NCBI GenBank assembly: GCA_963695075.1
Contig: CAVOFR010000005.1
Coordinates: 453,135 to 517,134, forward strand
DNA from: CAWCAL01 sp963695075
GTDB taxonomy: Bacteria > Actinomycetota > Acidimicrobiia > Acidimicrobiales > CAWCAL01
Reading direction: 5' to 3'
DNA length: 64,000 nt
The notes below the pieces were generated by a model. It was not told where the DNA came from. It ran no database searches and worked only from the letters and a program-made list of their open reading frames with translations. Each line of letters begins with the position of its first letter. Positions within the stretch are counted from its first letter, which is position 1. Of the stretch, positions 34,241-42,333 are shown piece after piece. The translations under genes and the position numbers were made by a program.

Positions 34241-34495
34241 TTGGCGCAGCGATAATCCGCTGCGCCGGCTTCGCCATCGGGTTCTGGCGCGGCGCTGCTC
34301 CGCCTTGTCTCTTGGCGCAGCGATAATCCGCTGCGCCGGCTTCGCCATCGGGTTCTGGCGCGGCGCTGCTCCGCCTTGTCTCTTGGCGCAGCGATAATCC
34401 GCTGCGCCGGCTTCGCCATGTTGCTTGGCGCAGCGATAATCCGCTGCGCCGGCTTCGCCATCGGGTTCTGGCGCGGCGCTGCTCCGCCTTGCGGC
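34241..34495. repeat. Tandem 71-bp repeat, four copies (one deleted)
   Basis: Copies begin at 34241, 34312, 34383 and 34425. The first two are spaced 71 bp, while the third is cut to 42 bp by loss of its second half. Each opens with a hairpin, GGCGCAGCG-ataat-CGCTGCGCC, and continues with a GGCGCGGCG/CGCC-rich section. The region fills most of the 370-bp gap between the nuclease and LysM genes. All frames in the minus direction are open, but the peptide (MAKPAQRIIAAP repeats) looks like noise. Confidence 0.85.
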
Positions 34496-34575
34496 TGCGC
34501 AGCGTTACGTTCCTCATCGGACCACAGTCTAGTTACATCGCTGTGATTCGCCAGCCTGTTCGGGCCGCTCGGTCC

Positions 34576-34965
34576 CTACTCGGAGGTGTCGGCAGTGGTA
34601 TCGGGTGGCGGGATGAGCAGCTCGTCGTCGATCGACAGGCTGTTCGGGTCGGCCAGATCGTTGATGTCGATGATCGCCTCAGCCGTCGTTCCGAACTTCT
34701 CGGCCAGGCCGGACAGGGTGTCGCCCGAGACCACGACGTAGACGCGCGGGGCGGTCGGCGGAATGGTCGTGGTGCCGGCCACCTGGGCGATGGTCACCTC
34801 GGGTGTCGTGGTCGGCAGCGGGTTCTCGCTGGGGCTGTCCAGCACGCTTCCGGCGCAGCCGGTGAAGGTGAGAGCGGTCGCGGCCATCGCCCCGACCAGG
34901 ATCTGTCGGGTTCTGGACATCGAATGTTCGCCGTTTCCGGGGGTCATGCGTGTGGGGATGTGCAT
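34576..34965 (-). CDS. LysM-domain lipoprotein
   Basis: 129 residues. A lipoprotein-type signal (ILVGAMAATALTFTGC) precedes a short Thr/Pro linker and one LysM domain (VVVSGDTLSGLAEKFGTTAEAIIDIN...SLSIDDELLIP), which binds peptidoglycan. ATG 34965 is favoured by a strong AGGAGAGG Shine-Dalgarno 7 bp upstream. Starts at 34947 and 34920 are also in frame. It is divergent from phoD and presumably a cell-wall-anchored surface lipoprotein. Confidence 0.8.
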   Translation of the reverse strand: MHIPTRMTPGNGEHSMSRTRQILVGAMAATALTFTGCAGSVLDSPSENPLPTTTPEVTIAQVAGTTTIPPTAPRVYVVVSGDTLSGLAEKFGTTAEAIIDINDLADPNSLSIDDELLIPPPDTTADTSE

Positions 34966-35104
34966 GGGCGACCTCTCCTGCCCGTTCCTCAGAAGATACT
35001 CCCGCAGGAGTGGAGCGCAATGTTGGATGGTCCGCCCGCCCCGAGAGAGGCGCGCGAGGCCCGAATTGGGGAAGACTTGGAGAAGGCGGACCGGGGGTCT
35101 GGAC

Positions 35105-36739
35105 ATGGATCGACGACAGTTTCTCCGATCGGGCGCGGCGAGTGGTGTCGCGGCGGCGGTCGGTGTGGGTGCGGGCTCCGCGCAGGCGTGGGCAACGCCC
35201 GACGCCGTCGGTGGCTTCGCCGGTGGATCATCTGCGGCACCGCCGGGTGGCCACTTCCCGCAGGGCGTGGCGTCGGGACTGGAGTCGGACACGACGGCCG
35301 TGCTGTGGACGCGCGTGCGCCCGCCCGACGACGGAGGTGACGTCGCGGTGCAGTGGGCTGTCGCCACCGACCCGGGATTCGATTCGCTGGTCGCGACCGG
35401 ATCGACGGTGGCGTCGGCCGGTGCGGACTGGACCGTGAAGGTCCGGGTCGAGGGTCTGGCGCCGGGAAGCGCCTACAACTACGGGTTCTTCGCCCGCGAC
35501 GCGTACAGCCCGATCGGGAGGGCCCGCACGCTACCGCCCGCGGGTTCGACGCCCGAGCGGCTCCGGCTGGCGTTCGCGTCGTGCCAGAACTACGGCTCCG
35601 GCCTCTATCCGGCCCATCGAGCGATCGCGGCCGAGGACATCGATGCGTTCGTGTGGTTGGGTGACTACATCTACGAGTCGAGCGATCTGGCCGACGGCTT
35701 CGGAGGGATCGGTGATCTGTTCGTGCCTGCGCCGCGCCAGGACACCACCGAGCGGGCAACCGACCTGGCCAGCTACCGGGCCAAGTACAAGCTGTACCGG
35801 TCCGATCCCGATCTGCAGGCGAACCACGCCAATCACCCGATGGTGCCGGTGTGGGACGACCACGAGTTCCGCAACGACTACGACCGCGAGTCGGTCGAGG
35901 CCGATCCCGCTCGGGCCGGCGCCGCCTACCAGGTGTGGTTCGAGTACATGCCGGTGATGCCGATCGAGGGCACGCGGATCCATCGTTCGCTGCGGTGGGG
36001 CAACCTGGCCGAGCTGTTCATGCTCGACACCCGACAGTTCCGCGACCGGCACGTCGGCGGGATCCTCAACTTCATCACCGTCGACTCGCCGTTGCAGGCC
36101 GAGGGCCGCACGATGCTCGGCGATCCCCAGCGCCAGTGGCTGTTCGACGGCCTCACCGCGGCCGAGGCCGAGGGGATCCGATTCAAGATCCTCGGCAACC
36201 AGGTGATGATGGCGCCTCTGCGGCTGATCGACCTCGACAACGAGGGGTTGCGGAACATCATCCCGAACCTCGCCCGCAACGCGGGTCTGTATCTCACCGA
36301 TGACCCGTGGGACGGCTACCAGTGGGAGCGACGGGCGGTGCTCGAGCACATCGAGCATGGTGGCATCGGCAACGTCAGCGTGCTGACCGGCGACATCCAC
36401 ATGTTCTGGACCGCGGGCCTGCAGCCCGACTACGACGACCCCGCGTCGCCGGTGGTGGCCAACGAGTTCGTCGGGGGTGCCATCTCGTCGACGGGGCTGG
36501 ACGTCGTGGGCGATCTCGCCGATTCTCTCGGTCAGGGGGCCCGAAACCTGTCGCCGGGGTTCGCGTACACCGACCTGCGGCGCAAGGGGTACGGCGTGAT
36601 CGACATCGACGGAGCGAGCGGGACCCAGACCGTCGAGTACCGGGTCGTCGACGCGCTGCGATTCGAGGGCGAACCGATGACCAGCGCGAGGTTCACGACA
36701 GAAGAGGGGTCGCTGACGATGGCCGTCGAGGAGTTCTGA
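35105..36739 (+). CDS. phoD: PhoD-family alkaline phosphatase/phosphodiesterase, Tat-exported
   Basis: 544 residues from ATG 35105. A Tat signal is visible (MDRRQFLRSGAASGVAAAV). The N-terminal fibronectin-like domain (PQGVASGLESDTTAVLWTRV) and the catalytic part (FASCQNY, FVWLGDYIYE, VWDDHEFRNDY, DTRQFRD, VLTGDIHMFW) are all PhoD hallmarks binding Ca and Fe. It releases phosphate from organic phosphate esters outside the cell. A longer frame to 34763 reads a shadow of the LysM gene. It is monocistronic and ends 10 bp before a strong palindrome. Confidence 0.9.
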   Translation: MDRRQFLRSGAASGVAAAVGVGAGSAQAWATPDAVGGFAGGSSAAPPGGHFPQGVASGLESDTTAVLWTRVRPPDDGGDVAVQWAVATDPGFDSLVATGSTVASAGADWTVKVRVEGLAPGSAYNYGFFARDAYSPIGRARTLPPAGSTPERLRLAFASCQNYGSGLYPAHRAIAAEDIDAFVWLGDYIYESSDLADGFGGIGDLFVPAPRQDTTERATDLASYRAKYKLYRSDPDLQANHANHPMVPVWDDHEFRNDYDRESVEADPARAGAAYQVWFEYMPVMPIEGTRIHRSLRWGNLAELFMLDTRQFRDRHVGGILNFITVDSPLQAEGRTMLGDPQRQWLFDGLTAAEAEGIRFKILGNQVMMAPLRLIDLDNEGLRNIIPNLARNAGLYLTDDPWDGYQWERRAVLEHIEHGGIGNVSVLTGDIHMFWTAGLQPDYDDPASPVVANEFVGGAISSTGLDVVGDLADSLGQGARNLSPGFAYTDLRRKGYGVIDIDGASGTQTVEYRVVDALRFEGEPMTSARFTTEEGSLTMAVEEF

Positions 36740-36749
36740 CCCACCCCCT

Positions 36750-36806
36750 CGACGAACTTTGTGCCGTGGCTCGCATATGCGTACCGCCACGGCACAAAGT
36801 TCGTCG
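36750..36806. terminator. Palindrome (GAACTTTGTGC arm family), convergent terminator
   Basis: Arms of about 21 bp, CGACGAACTTTGTGCCGTGG and its complement, flank a core GGCTCGCATATGCGTACCG. It sits between phoD and the convergent PKD-like gene. The core reappears inverted in the palindrome at 38350-38402. Confidence 0.8.
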
Positions 36807-36817
36807 GGAGGGGGAGA

Positions 36818-37666
36818 TCAGCGGATGAGGGACTGGATCTGGCGGACGGTCAGCTCGGTTGCGGTCGAGGTCACCGCGCCGTCGACGATGGTGCCCGCCC
36901 CGCCGATGGTGGAGGTCCAGTCGACCGTGTAGTGCAGCCGGGCGGTGGTGGAGTAGGTGCCGTGGATGTCGTAGGTGTGGGCGCAGCCTCCGCCGGCGGT
37001 GGTCGGGGCCGGGGTACAGGTGAGAACGGGCGAGCCGTCGCCCGGGTCGACGGTGAGGTGGGTGGGCGTCGCGGTGATGGTCACCGTGACCGGCCCGTCG
37101 GTGGCCGCTTCGGTGAGGACCGTCGTCGTGGCCGGCGTGGTGGCGAACCAGGCCGGGATCGCCACCACGTGAGAGTCGACCGGCGGGCTGGTCACGAGCT
37201 CGGGCCGGTGGAGGGAGACGATGGCGATGGCGGCCGAGAGAGCGGCCTGCTGGTTGGGTCGGGCATCGGTGATGCCGGCCAGCGCCAGGGTCGGAGCACC
37301 GTCGAGGTACGAGACGCCGCCGGCGCCGACACAGACCCGGAACACCCAGTGATCGCCCGGTGGGGCCGGATGCGGAATCGACACCCCGATCGCCCCGGCG
37401 AGGGCAGCGTTGTTGTCGGTGCCGTCGGAGATGAGGATCTCGTTGGGCAACGACTCGCCGCCCCGATCACACGGGACGTACGCGGGCCGGGGTCGCGGGC
37501 GGGGGGACGGTGTGGGGTCCGAGGAGCCGGAGCTGCCGGGCTCGATGTGCGAGCCGTCGATTCGGCAGTCGTCGTCGGTGCACGAAGGTTCGGCGAGGGC
37601 GATCGACGAGCTGGCCCCGATGAGGACCGCCACGCCCATGAGAATCCGAAACGTCATGCGCACCAC
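36818..37666 (-). CDS. Secreted protein with PKD-like domain
   Basis: 282 residues. A signal peptide (MTFRILMGVAVLIGASSSIALA) and a Cys-rich/Pro-rich linker precede a region with repeated beta-like phrases. A PKD-like C-terminal part reads VDPGDGSPVLTC and HTYDIHGTYSTTARLHYTVDW. GTG 37666 is chosen because a GGAGG lies about 7 bp upstream. ATG 37657 is 3 codons downstream. It follows the lipoprotein gene at 37711 and lies opposite phoD across a palindrome. Function unknown, probably surface protein-protein or carbohydrate contact. Confidence 0.65.
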   Translation of the reverse strand: MVRMTFRILMGVAVLIGASSSIALAEPSCTDDDCRIDGSHIEPGSSGSSDPTPSPRPRPRPAYVPCDRGGESLPNEILISDGTDNNAALAGAIGVSIPHPAPPGDHWVFRVCVGAGGVSYLDGAPTLALAGITDARPNQQAALSAAIAIVSLHRPELVTSPPVDSHVVAIPAWFATTPATTTVLTEAATDGPVTVTITATPTHLTVDPGDGSPVLTCTPAPTTAGGGCAHTYDIHGTYSTTARLHYTVDWTSTIGGAGTIVDGAVTSTATELTVRQIQSLIR

Positions 37667-37710
37667 GTGAGGTCCTCCGGGAGTGAATCCGGTCGGCGGC
37701 CGGCGATCGT

Positions 37711-38298
37711 TCATTCGATGATCTCGTCGGGCGGGCAGGCGACACCGTCCCTGGCCAGGTCTTCGACGAGCACCGACTCGAGCAGCGGCGTCGCCCCGGT
37801 GGTGGCGGTGACCTCGAGGGTGGACCGGGTCTCCTCGTCGCCGACGTCGATGATCCTGCACACGTCCATCCGGATGACACCCTCCTCGGGTTGCCAGATC
37901 CGCTCGACCCGCGCCCGGCTGGTCCGCTCGATCGGTCCGGCCACCTCGACGGCCAGATCGACCAGATCGGCCGCGCCGCTCAGCAGCGTTTCCAACTCCC
38001 CGCGCACCGCGTCGGCCGTGCCCGCGGCGAAGGACAGGTCTTCGAGCTCGAACCACCGCTGGACCGCTGCGACAGCGGCCGCTTCCTCCGGACCGTCCGG
38101 CTCAGCGCCGAGGCCCCGAGTGGCCGGCGCGGTCGCGGTGGTCGAAGAGACGCGAGGCGCCGTCGGTGTCGTGGCCGGACTCCTCGTGGGGGTTGAGCCC
38201 TCCGCCTCGCCCAGACTTCCGTCGGTGCCCGGCGAGCACCCGGCGGCCAGGACGAAGGCCAGAACGACGAGCCCGAGAAGCCGCGCTTGGTTCTGCAT
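37711..38298 (-). CDS. Lipoprotein, 195 aa
   Basis: Lipoprotein signal with lipobox LAAGC (MQNQARLLGLVVLAFVLAAGC), then a Thr/Ser/Pro-rich linker and a compact alpha/beta domain (AAAVAAVQRWFELEDLSFAAG, VEVAGPIERTSRARVERIWQ, STLEVTATTG). Function not recognised. It resembles small actinobacterial lipoproteins of unknown role. It is 44 bp upstream of the PKD-like gene in the same direction, so the two may form an operon. Confidence 0.65.
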   Translation of the reverse strand: MQNQARLLGLVVLAFVLAAGCSPGTDGSLGEAEGSTPTRSPATTPTAPRVSSTTATAPATRGLGAEPDGPEEAAAVAAVQRWFELEDLSFAAGTADAVRGELETLLSGAADLVDLAVEVAGPIERTSRARVERIWQPEEGVIRMDVCRIIDVGDEETRSTLEVTATTGATPLLESVLVEDLARDGVACPPDEIIE

Positions 38299-38349
38299 CC
38301 TTTCCAGTATCTCTCATGCCTTTTCACTCCGCAACCGATATCCCTCACC

Positions 38350-38402
38350 CCGAACTTTGTGCTCTGCCGGTACGCATATGCGAGCCAGCGCACAAAGTTC
38401 GG
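38350..38402. terminator. Palindrome (GAACTTTGTGC arm family), inverted core
   Basis: CCGAACTTTGTGC and GCACAAAGTTCGG arms, with the core CGGTACGCATATGCGAGCC. That core is the exact reverse complement of the core in the 36750-36806 palindrome. It follows the PLC-like gene (minus strand) by about 18 bp and precedes the lipoprotein start. Confidence 0.8.
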
Positions 38403-38419
38403 CGTTGGGTGGAGGGGGG

Positions 38420-39580
38420 CTAGCAGAGGGTGGCGGCGGCCCTTGCGTCGGCCACGGACCGTGACGAGGCGCCGGCGGGCAGCTCGGTCAGGTAGCCCGT
38501 CTCGGGGTCCGGTTCGCCGGGCGGGAAGTCGGTCGAGACGATCTGCGCTCCCGAGCCGAGGGCCGTGTCGCGTCGGGTCTCGTCGATCACCAGGCCGGCA
38601 TCGGCTCGGGTCCGGACGATGCGCCCCTCGGCCACCGCCGCGCACAGGGCCGCCCCGTCCTCGGGATCGTTGAGCTTCACGACTGCGCCGTCGGGTCGGT
38701 CCTGGCCGGCCGAGGTGAAGATCGCCCGGCCCTCGAGTCGAGGTGCGCCTTCGCGGTAGGCCTCGTCGACCTCACCACCGTTGTCGAGCACGAAGTAGAC
38801 CTGGCCCCGGACGTCCTCGAGCGCGGGCCAGCCCTCGCCGTCGACGGCCTCGACCAGGGTCGCGGCGTCGCCCCGGACCTCGTCGGGCTCGAGGACGTCG
38901 TCGGGGTCGAAGACCGACCGGATCTCGGCGTCGAGGGTGTCGAGCACCTCCGGGGTCATGTCCTCGACGACCGGCGTGAGATCGAACGGCTCGGGGAGCA
39001 GGTCGGCCTTGACCTCGATCAGGATGGGGATCGGTTCATGGTCGGGGTTGGCGTCGGACCACGCCTCGATCGTCTCCAGGCATTCGACCAGCGAGCCGCA
39101 GGTCGTCTCGAAGTCGATGTCCTGGACGTGCAGGACCTTCCACCCCGGCTCGTCGAGCGTCGGGTCGGGCGTGTGTTCGAGTCCGAAGAACGGAGGCCCT
39201 TCGGGCTCGGTGAACAGTCCGCCGTCTGGATCGGCGAACACGTCCAGCTCGAAGCTGCGCACGCCGCGGTCGAGCTGCTCGTCGAGGGGCGCATGGGTGT
39301 AACGCCACTCGGCCGCGCTCTCGCCCTGGTCGCTGACGAGCGGCAGGATGATGTCGAGCAGTTCGGGGTCGGGGGCGACGTGGTAGCTGTTGTGCGATCC
39401 GATCACCTGGATCTCGTTCATGCGCGGCACCGGTTCGGGTTGCGTGGTCGACAGGGGCGCCGTCGCCGGGGATCCGGTGAGCGCGGGGTCGGACCCGGTG
39501 CTCACCGCGTCGTCGGAGCACGCGCCGGCCAACAGGGCGCAGGCCGCCAAGGCGACCGCTGAGGTCCTGGTCCGGATCAT
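38420..39580 (-). CDS. PI-PLC-like phosphodiesterase lipoprotein
   Basis: 386 residues. A lipoprotein signal (ALAACALLAGAC) precedes a TIM-barrel domain with catalytic motif NEIQVIGSHNSYHV (His of GSHNSYH) and a second His-containing strand (SFELDVFADPDGG and WKVLHVQDIDF). Similar proteins are Ca-dependent phosphatidylinositol-type phospholipases. ATG 39580 overlaps the galK stop (ATGA), implying coupling. The substrate in this organism may be a lipid or a glycolipid head group, but this is an inference. Confidence 0.75.
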   Translation of the reverse strand: MIRTRTSAVALAACALLAGACSDDAVSTGSDPALTGSPATAPLSTTQPEPVPRMNEIQVIGSHNSYHVAPDPELLDIILPLVSDQGESAAEWRYTHAPLDEQLDRGVRSFELDVFADPDGGLFTEPEGPPFFGLEHTPDPTLDEPGWKVLHVQDIDFETTCGSLVECLETIEAWSDANPDHEPIPILIEVKADLLPEPFDLTPVVEDMTPEVLDTLDAEIRSVFDPDDVLEPDEVRGDAATLVEAVDGEGWPALEDVRGQVYFVLDNGGEVDEAYREGAPRLEGRAIFTSAGQDRPDGAVVKLNDPEDGAALCAAVAEGRIVRTRADAGLVIDETRRDTALGSGAQIVSTDFPPGEPDPETGYLTELPAGASSRSVADARAAATLC

Positions 39581-40731
39581 CGCCGCTCCAGACTTGCGCC
39601 GGCGCCCGGTTCGCACAAGTACGCCGCCGCCCCCTCGGAACCCTCGAGCCCGCAGGCCCGGAACGTATCGAGGGTCCGGCTCGCGAAGTCGCCGGTTGCG
39701 GCGCTCTCCACGATGGCCACCGCGCACCCGGCGAACCCGCCCCCGGTCATGCGGGCGCCCACACACCCCGGGCTCGACAGCGCGGCCTCGACGACCGCGT
39801 CCAGCGCCGGACCGCTGACCTCGTACTCGTCGCGCAGGCCCCGGTGACTCTCGACCATCAGCCGACCGAGCGCCGGCCCGTCGTCGGCTCGCATCGCTTC
39901 TGCTGCGGACAGCGTCCGCTCGTTCTCGGCCACCACGTACAGCGCCCGCCGCCGATCGAGCGGGTTCAGGTCGGGTGCAGTGGCGATCTGTTCGCTCGTG
40001 GCGTCACGCAGGGCCGTCACCCCGAGGGTGTGGGCCACCCGGCCGCACGCTTCTCGCCGATCGGTGTATTCGCTGTCGACCAGCCGGCGGCGGGTCCCGG
40101 TGTCGAGCACCACCACGGTCAGCCCGCCGGGGACCGGGACCGGTTCCATCTCCAGGGTGCGACAGTCGATCAGCGTGGCGTGGCCCGACTCGGCCGTGGC
40201 ACAGATGAGCTGGTCCATGACGCCGCAAGGCACGCCGACGTGCTCGCGATCAGCGGTGACGGCCGCCAGCGCGCCGGCCACCGGGTCCCATGGCTCGCCC
40301 GCCAGCTCGGTGATGACCCGCGCTGCCGCCAGGTCGAGCGCGGCCGACGACGACAGGCCGCCGCCGACCGGGATCGAAGTGGTGAGTGCCGCGTCGAACC
40401 CGCCGACGGCCATGCCCCGGTCGGCCAGCACGCGGGCGACGCCCTGGACGTAGACCGACCAGTCGTCGGCCCGTCGGTCGAGCGTGGCGGTCGACAGTTC
40501 GGCCGGCGGGTGGCCGGCGGACCAGAGGCGGATGAGGTCGTCGTTGCGCTTCCGAGCGGCCATCCACGTGGCGTGGGGTATCGCCATGGGCAGGACGAAG
40601 CCGTCGTTGTAGTCGGTGTGCTCCCCGATGAGGTTCACCCGGCCGGGGGCCCGTACGACGACGTCGGCGTCGTGGCCCGTCTTCTGGCGTAGTGCAGCCA
40701 GCACCTGGTCGCGATCGGAGGACTCGGTCAT
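39577..40731 (-). CDS. galK: Galactokinase
   Basis: Phosphorylates galactose to galactose-1-phosphate in the Leloir pathway. 384 residues, normal length. GHMP motifs are GRVNLIGEHTDYNDGFVLP near the N-terminus, PVGGGLSSSAA in the centre and MTGGGFAGCAV at the C-terminus, where Ala replaces Gly in the usual GGFGG motif. No galT or galE is seen nearby, and the next gene is a PLC-like lipoprotein coupled by overlap. ATG 40731. Confidence 0.9.
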   Translation of the reverse strand: MTESSDRDQVLAALRQKTGHDADVVVRAPGRVNLIGEHTDYNDGFVLPMAIPHATWMAARKRNDDLIRLWSAGHPPAELSTATLDRRADDWSVYVQGVARVLADRGMAVGGFDAALTTSIPVGGGLSSSAALDLAAARVITELAGEPWDPVAGALAAVTADREHVGVPCGVMDQLICATAESGHATLIDCRTLEMEPVPVPGGLTVVVLDTGTRRRLVDSEYTDRREACGRVAHTLGVTALRDATSEQIATAPDLNPLDRRRALYVVAENERTLSAAEAMRADDGPALGRLMVESHRGLRDEYEVSGPALDAVVEAALSSPGCVGARMTGGGFAGCAVAIVESAATGDFASRTLDTFRACGLEGSEGAAAYLCEPGAGASLERR

Positions 40732-40778
40732 CGACCAAGCGTGGCACGCGGTGGCGTGGCGCCGTACCGTGAGCGGCG

Positions 40779-42260
40779 ATGAAGAAGCTCGTCCTGGCGA
40801 TCGCCGCAGCCGTAGCCGGGTGGTTCGCGTTCTCGCGGCTGCGCTCGGCCGAGTCCGGCGGGCATCTCTCGCAGCGGGGCCGCACCGCTCGAAACGCCCA
40901 TCTGGCCAAGCTGAGCACCAGGGCCGGGGCCAACTACGCCGTTCACTCGGCCCGTCGGGTGTTCGCGTCCGCCGAGCGGCGGCAGGCCATGGACCACGCC
41001 TTCGAGCTCAAGACCGCCGAACAGGTCGTCGAGGCGCTGGGCTCCATGAAGGGCGCCATGATGAAGATCGGGCAGATGGCGTCGTATCTCGACAGCGGGA
41101 TGCCGGCGCACGTCCGCGAGGCGTTGGCTGCGCTGCAGGCCGATGCGCCCCCGATGAGCGCCGAGCTCGCCGCGGCCGAGGTTCGCTCCGAGCTGGGCGC
41201 CGACCCGACCGAGCTCTTCGCCGAGTGGGATCCGGTTCCGATCGCCTCTGCCTCGATCGGCCAGGTGCACCGGGCGATGACCACCGACGGTCGGGCGGTC
41301 GCGGTGAAGGTGCAGTACCCCGGCATCGGCGAGGCCATCCGGGCCGACCTGGAGAACGCCGACCTGATGTTCCAGGCCATGGGGCTGATGTTCCCCGGCC
41401 TGGACCCGGGTCCGCTGGTCGACGAGCTCCGCATGCGGCTGAGCGAGGAGCTCGACTACCGGCTCGAGGCCGAGCACCAGATGCTCTTCGCCGACTACTA
41501 CGCGGGTCACCCCTACATCAGCGTCCCGGCGGTGCTGCGCGAGTACTCGAGCGAGGCGGTTCTGACGACCGAGCTGGCCCCCGGGGCCCGGTGGGACGAG
41601 ATGCTCCGGTGGAGCCAGGAGGAGCGGAATCTGGCGGCGGAGACCATCTACCGGTTCGTGTTCGGCAGTCTCTATCGGCTGGGCCTGTTCAATGGCGATC
41701 CTCACCCGGGCAACTACCTGTTCGAGCCCGGCGGCCACGTCACGTTCCTCGACTTCGGGCTCTGCAAACGGTTCACCCTCGACGAGATCGAGGTGTTCAA
41801 CCGCATGATCCGGGCGATGGTCCTGGACCACGATCCGAAGGTGTTCCGCCAGGTGGTGGAGGAGTCGGGTCTCCTGGCCCCCGACGCACCGGCCGACGAC
41901 GAGGCCATCATCGAGTACTTCGGTCACTTCTACGAGCTGGTGCTCGAGGACCGGGTCATGACCGTCACCGACGACTACGCCTCCGACACCGTGCGCATGA
42001 TCTTCGACCCCACGGGCCCGCAGCGCGAGGTGCAGCGCATCGCCAACGTGCCGCCGTCGTTCGTGATCATCCAGCGCATCAACCTCGGCCTGGTCGCGTT
42101 GCTGGGCCAGCTCGCCGCCACCGCCAACTGGCGAAAGCTGGCCGAGGAGATCTGGCCGTTCGTCGATGCCGCTCCGTCCACCTCGATGGGCCGGGACTGC
42201 CGGGCCTGGGCCGAATCGCGCCGAGGGTGGACCGCGGTCGACCCCGTACCCTCGCCCTGA
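40779..42260 (+). CDS. AarF/ABC1/UbiB kinase family protein 1
   Basis: 493 residues, atypical protein kinase-like ATPase linked with quinone or lipid metabolism. A hydrophobic N-terminal segment (KKLVLAIAAAVAGWFAF) is followed by the KxGQ motif (AMMKIGQMASY), the Ala-rich loop region ASASIGQVHRA, the VAVKVQYPG lysine strand, then FNGDPHPGNYL (catalytic loop) and FLDFGLCKRF (metal loop). It is convergent with a second AarF gene across a palindrome. Confidence 0.9.
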   Translation: MKKLVLAIAAAVAGWFAFSRLRSAESGGHLSQRGRTARNAHLAKLSTRAGANYAVHSARRVFASAERRQAMDHAFELKTAEQVVEALGSMKGAMMKIGQMASYLDSGMPAHVREALAALQADAPPMSAELAAAEVRSELGADPTELFAEWDPVPIASASIGQVHRAMTTDGRAVAVKVQYPGIGEAIRADLENADLMFQAMGLMFPGLDPGPLVDELRMRLSEELDYRLEAEHQMLFADYYAGHPYISVPAVLREYSSEAVLTTELAPGARWDEMLRWSQEERNLAAETIYRFVFGSLYRLGLFNGDPHPGNYLFEPGGHVTFLDFGLCKRFTLDEIEVFNRMIRAMVLDHDPKVFRQVVEESGLLAPDAPADDEAIIEYFGHFYELVLEDRVMTVTDDYASDTVRMIFDPTGPQREVQRIANVPPSFVIIQRINLGLVALLGQLAATANWRKLAEEIWPFVDAAPSTSMGRDCRAWAESRRGWTAVDPVPSP

Positions 42261-42268
42261 ACGCAAAT

Positions 42269-42333
42269 GGGGACAGACCCCTAACGCACTCGGGACGAGT
42301 GCGTTAGGGGTCTGTCCCCGGATAACGCACTCA
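42269..42333. terminator. Long palindrome (GAGTGCGTTATC family) between two AarF genes
   Basis: Perfect 23-bp arms, each of the form GGGGACAGACCCC-TAACGCACTC, with a 5-nt loop GGGAC (42292-42296). A third GATAACGCACTCA copy follows, whose TCA is the stop of the minus-strand gene. It lies 9 bp past the stop of the plus-strand gene and should act as a bidirectional terminator. Confidence 0.85.

Noticed and set aside
34209..34517. A 102-codon minus-strand frame through the 71-bp repeats
   Set aside because: It has Arg-rich, repetitive content without start signals and only reflects the tandem array.
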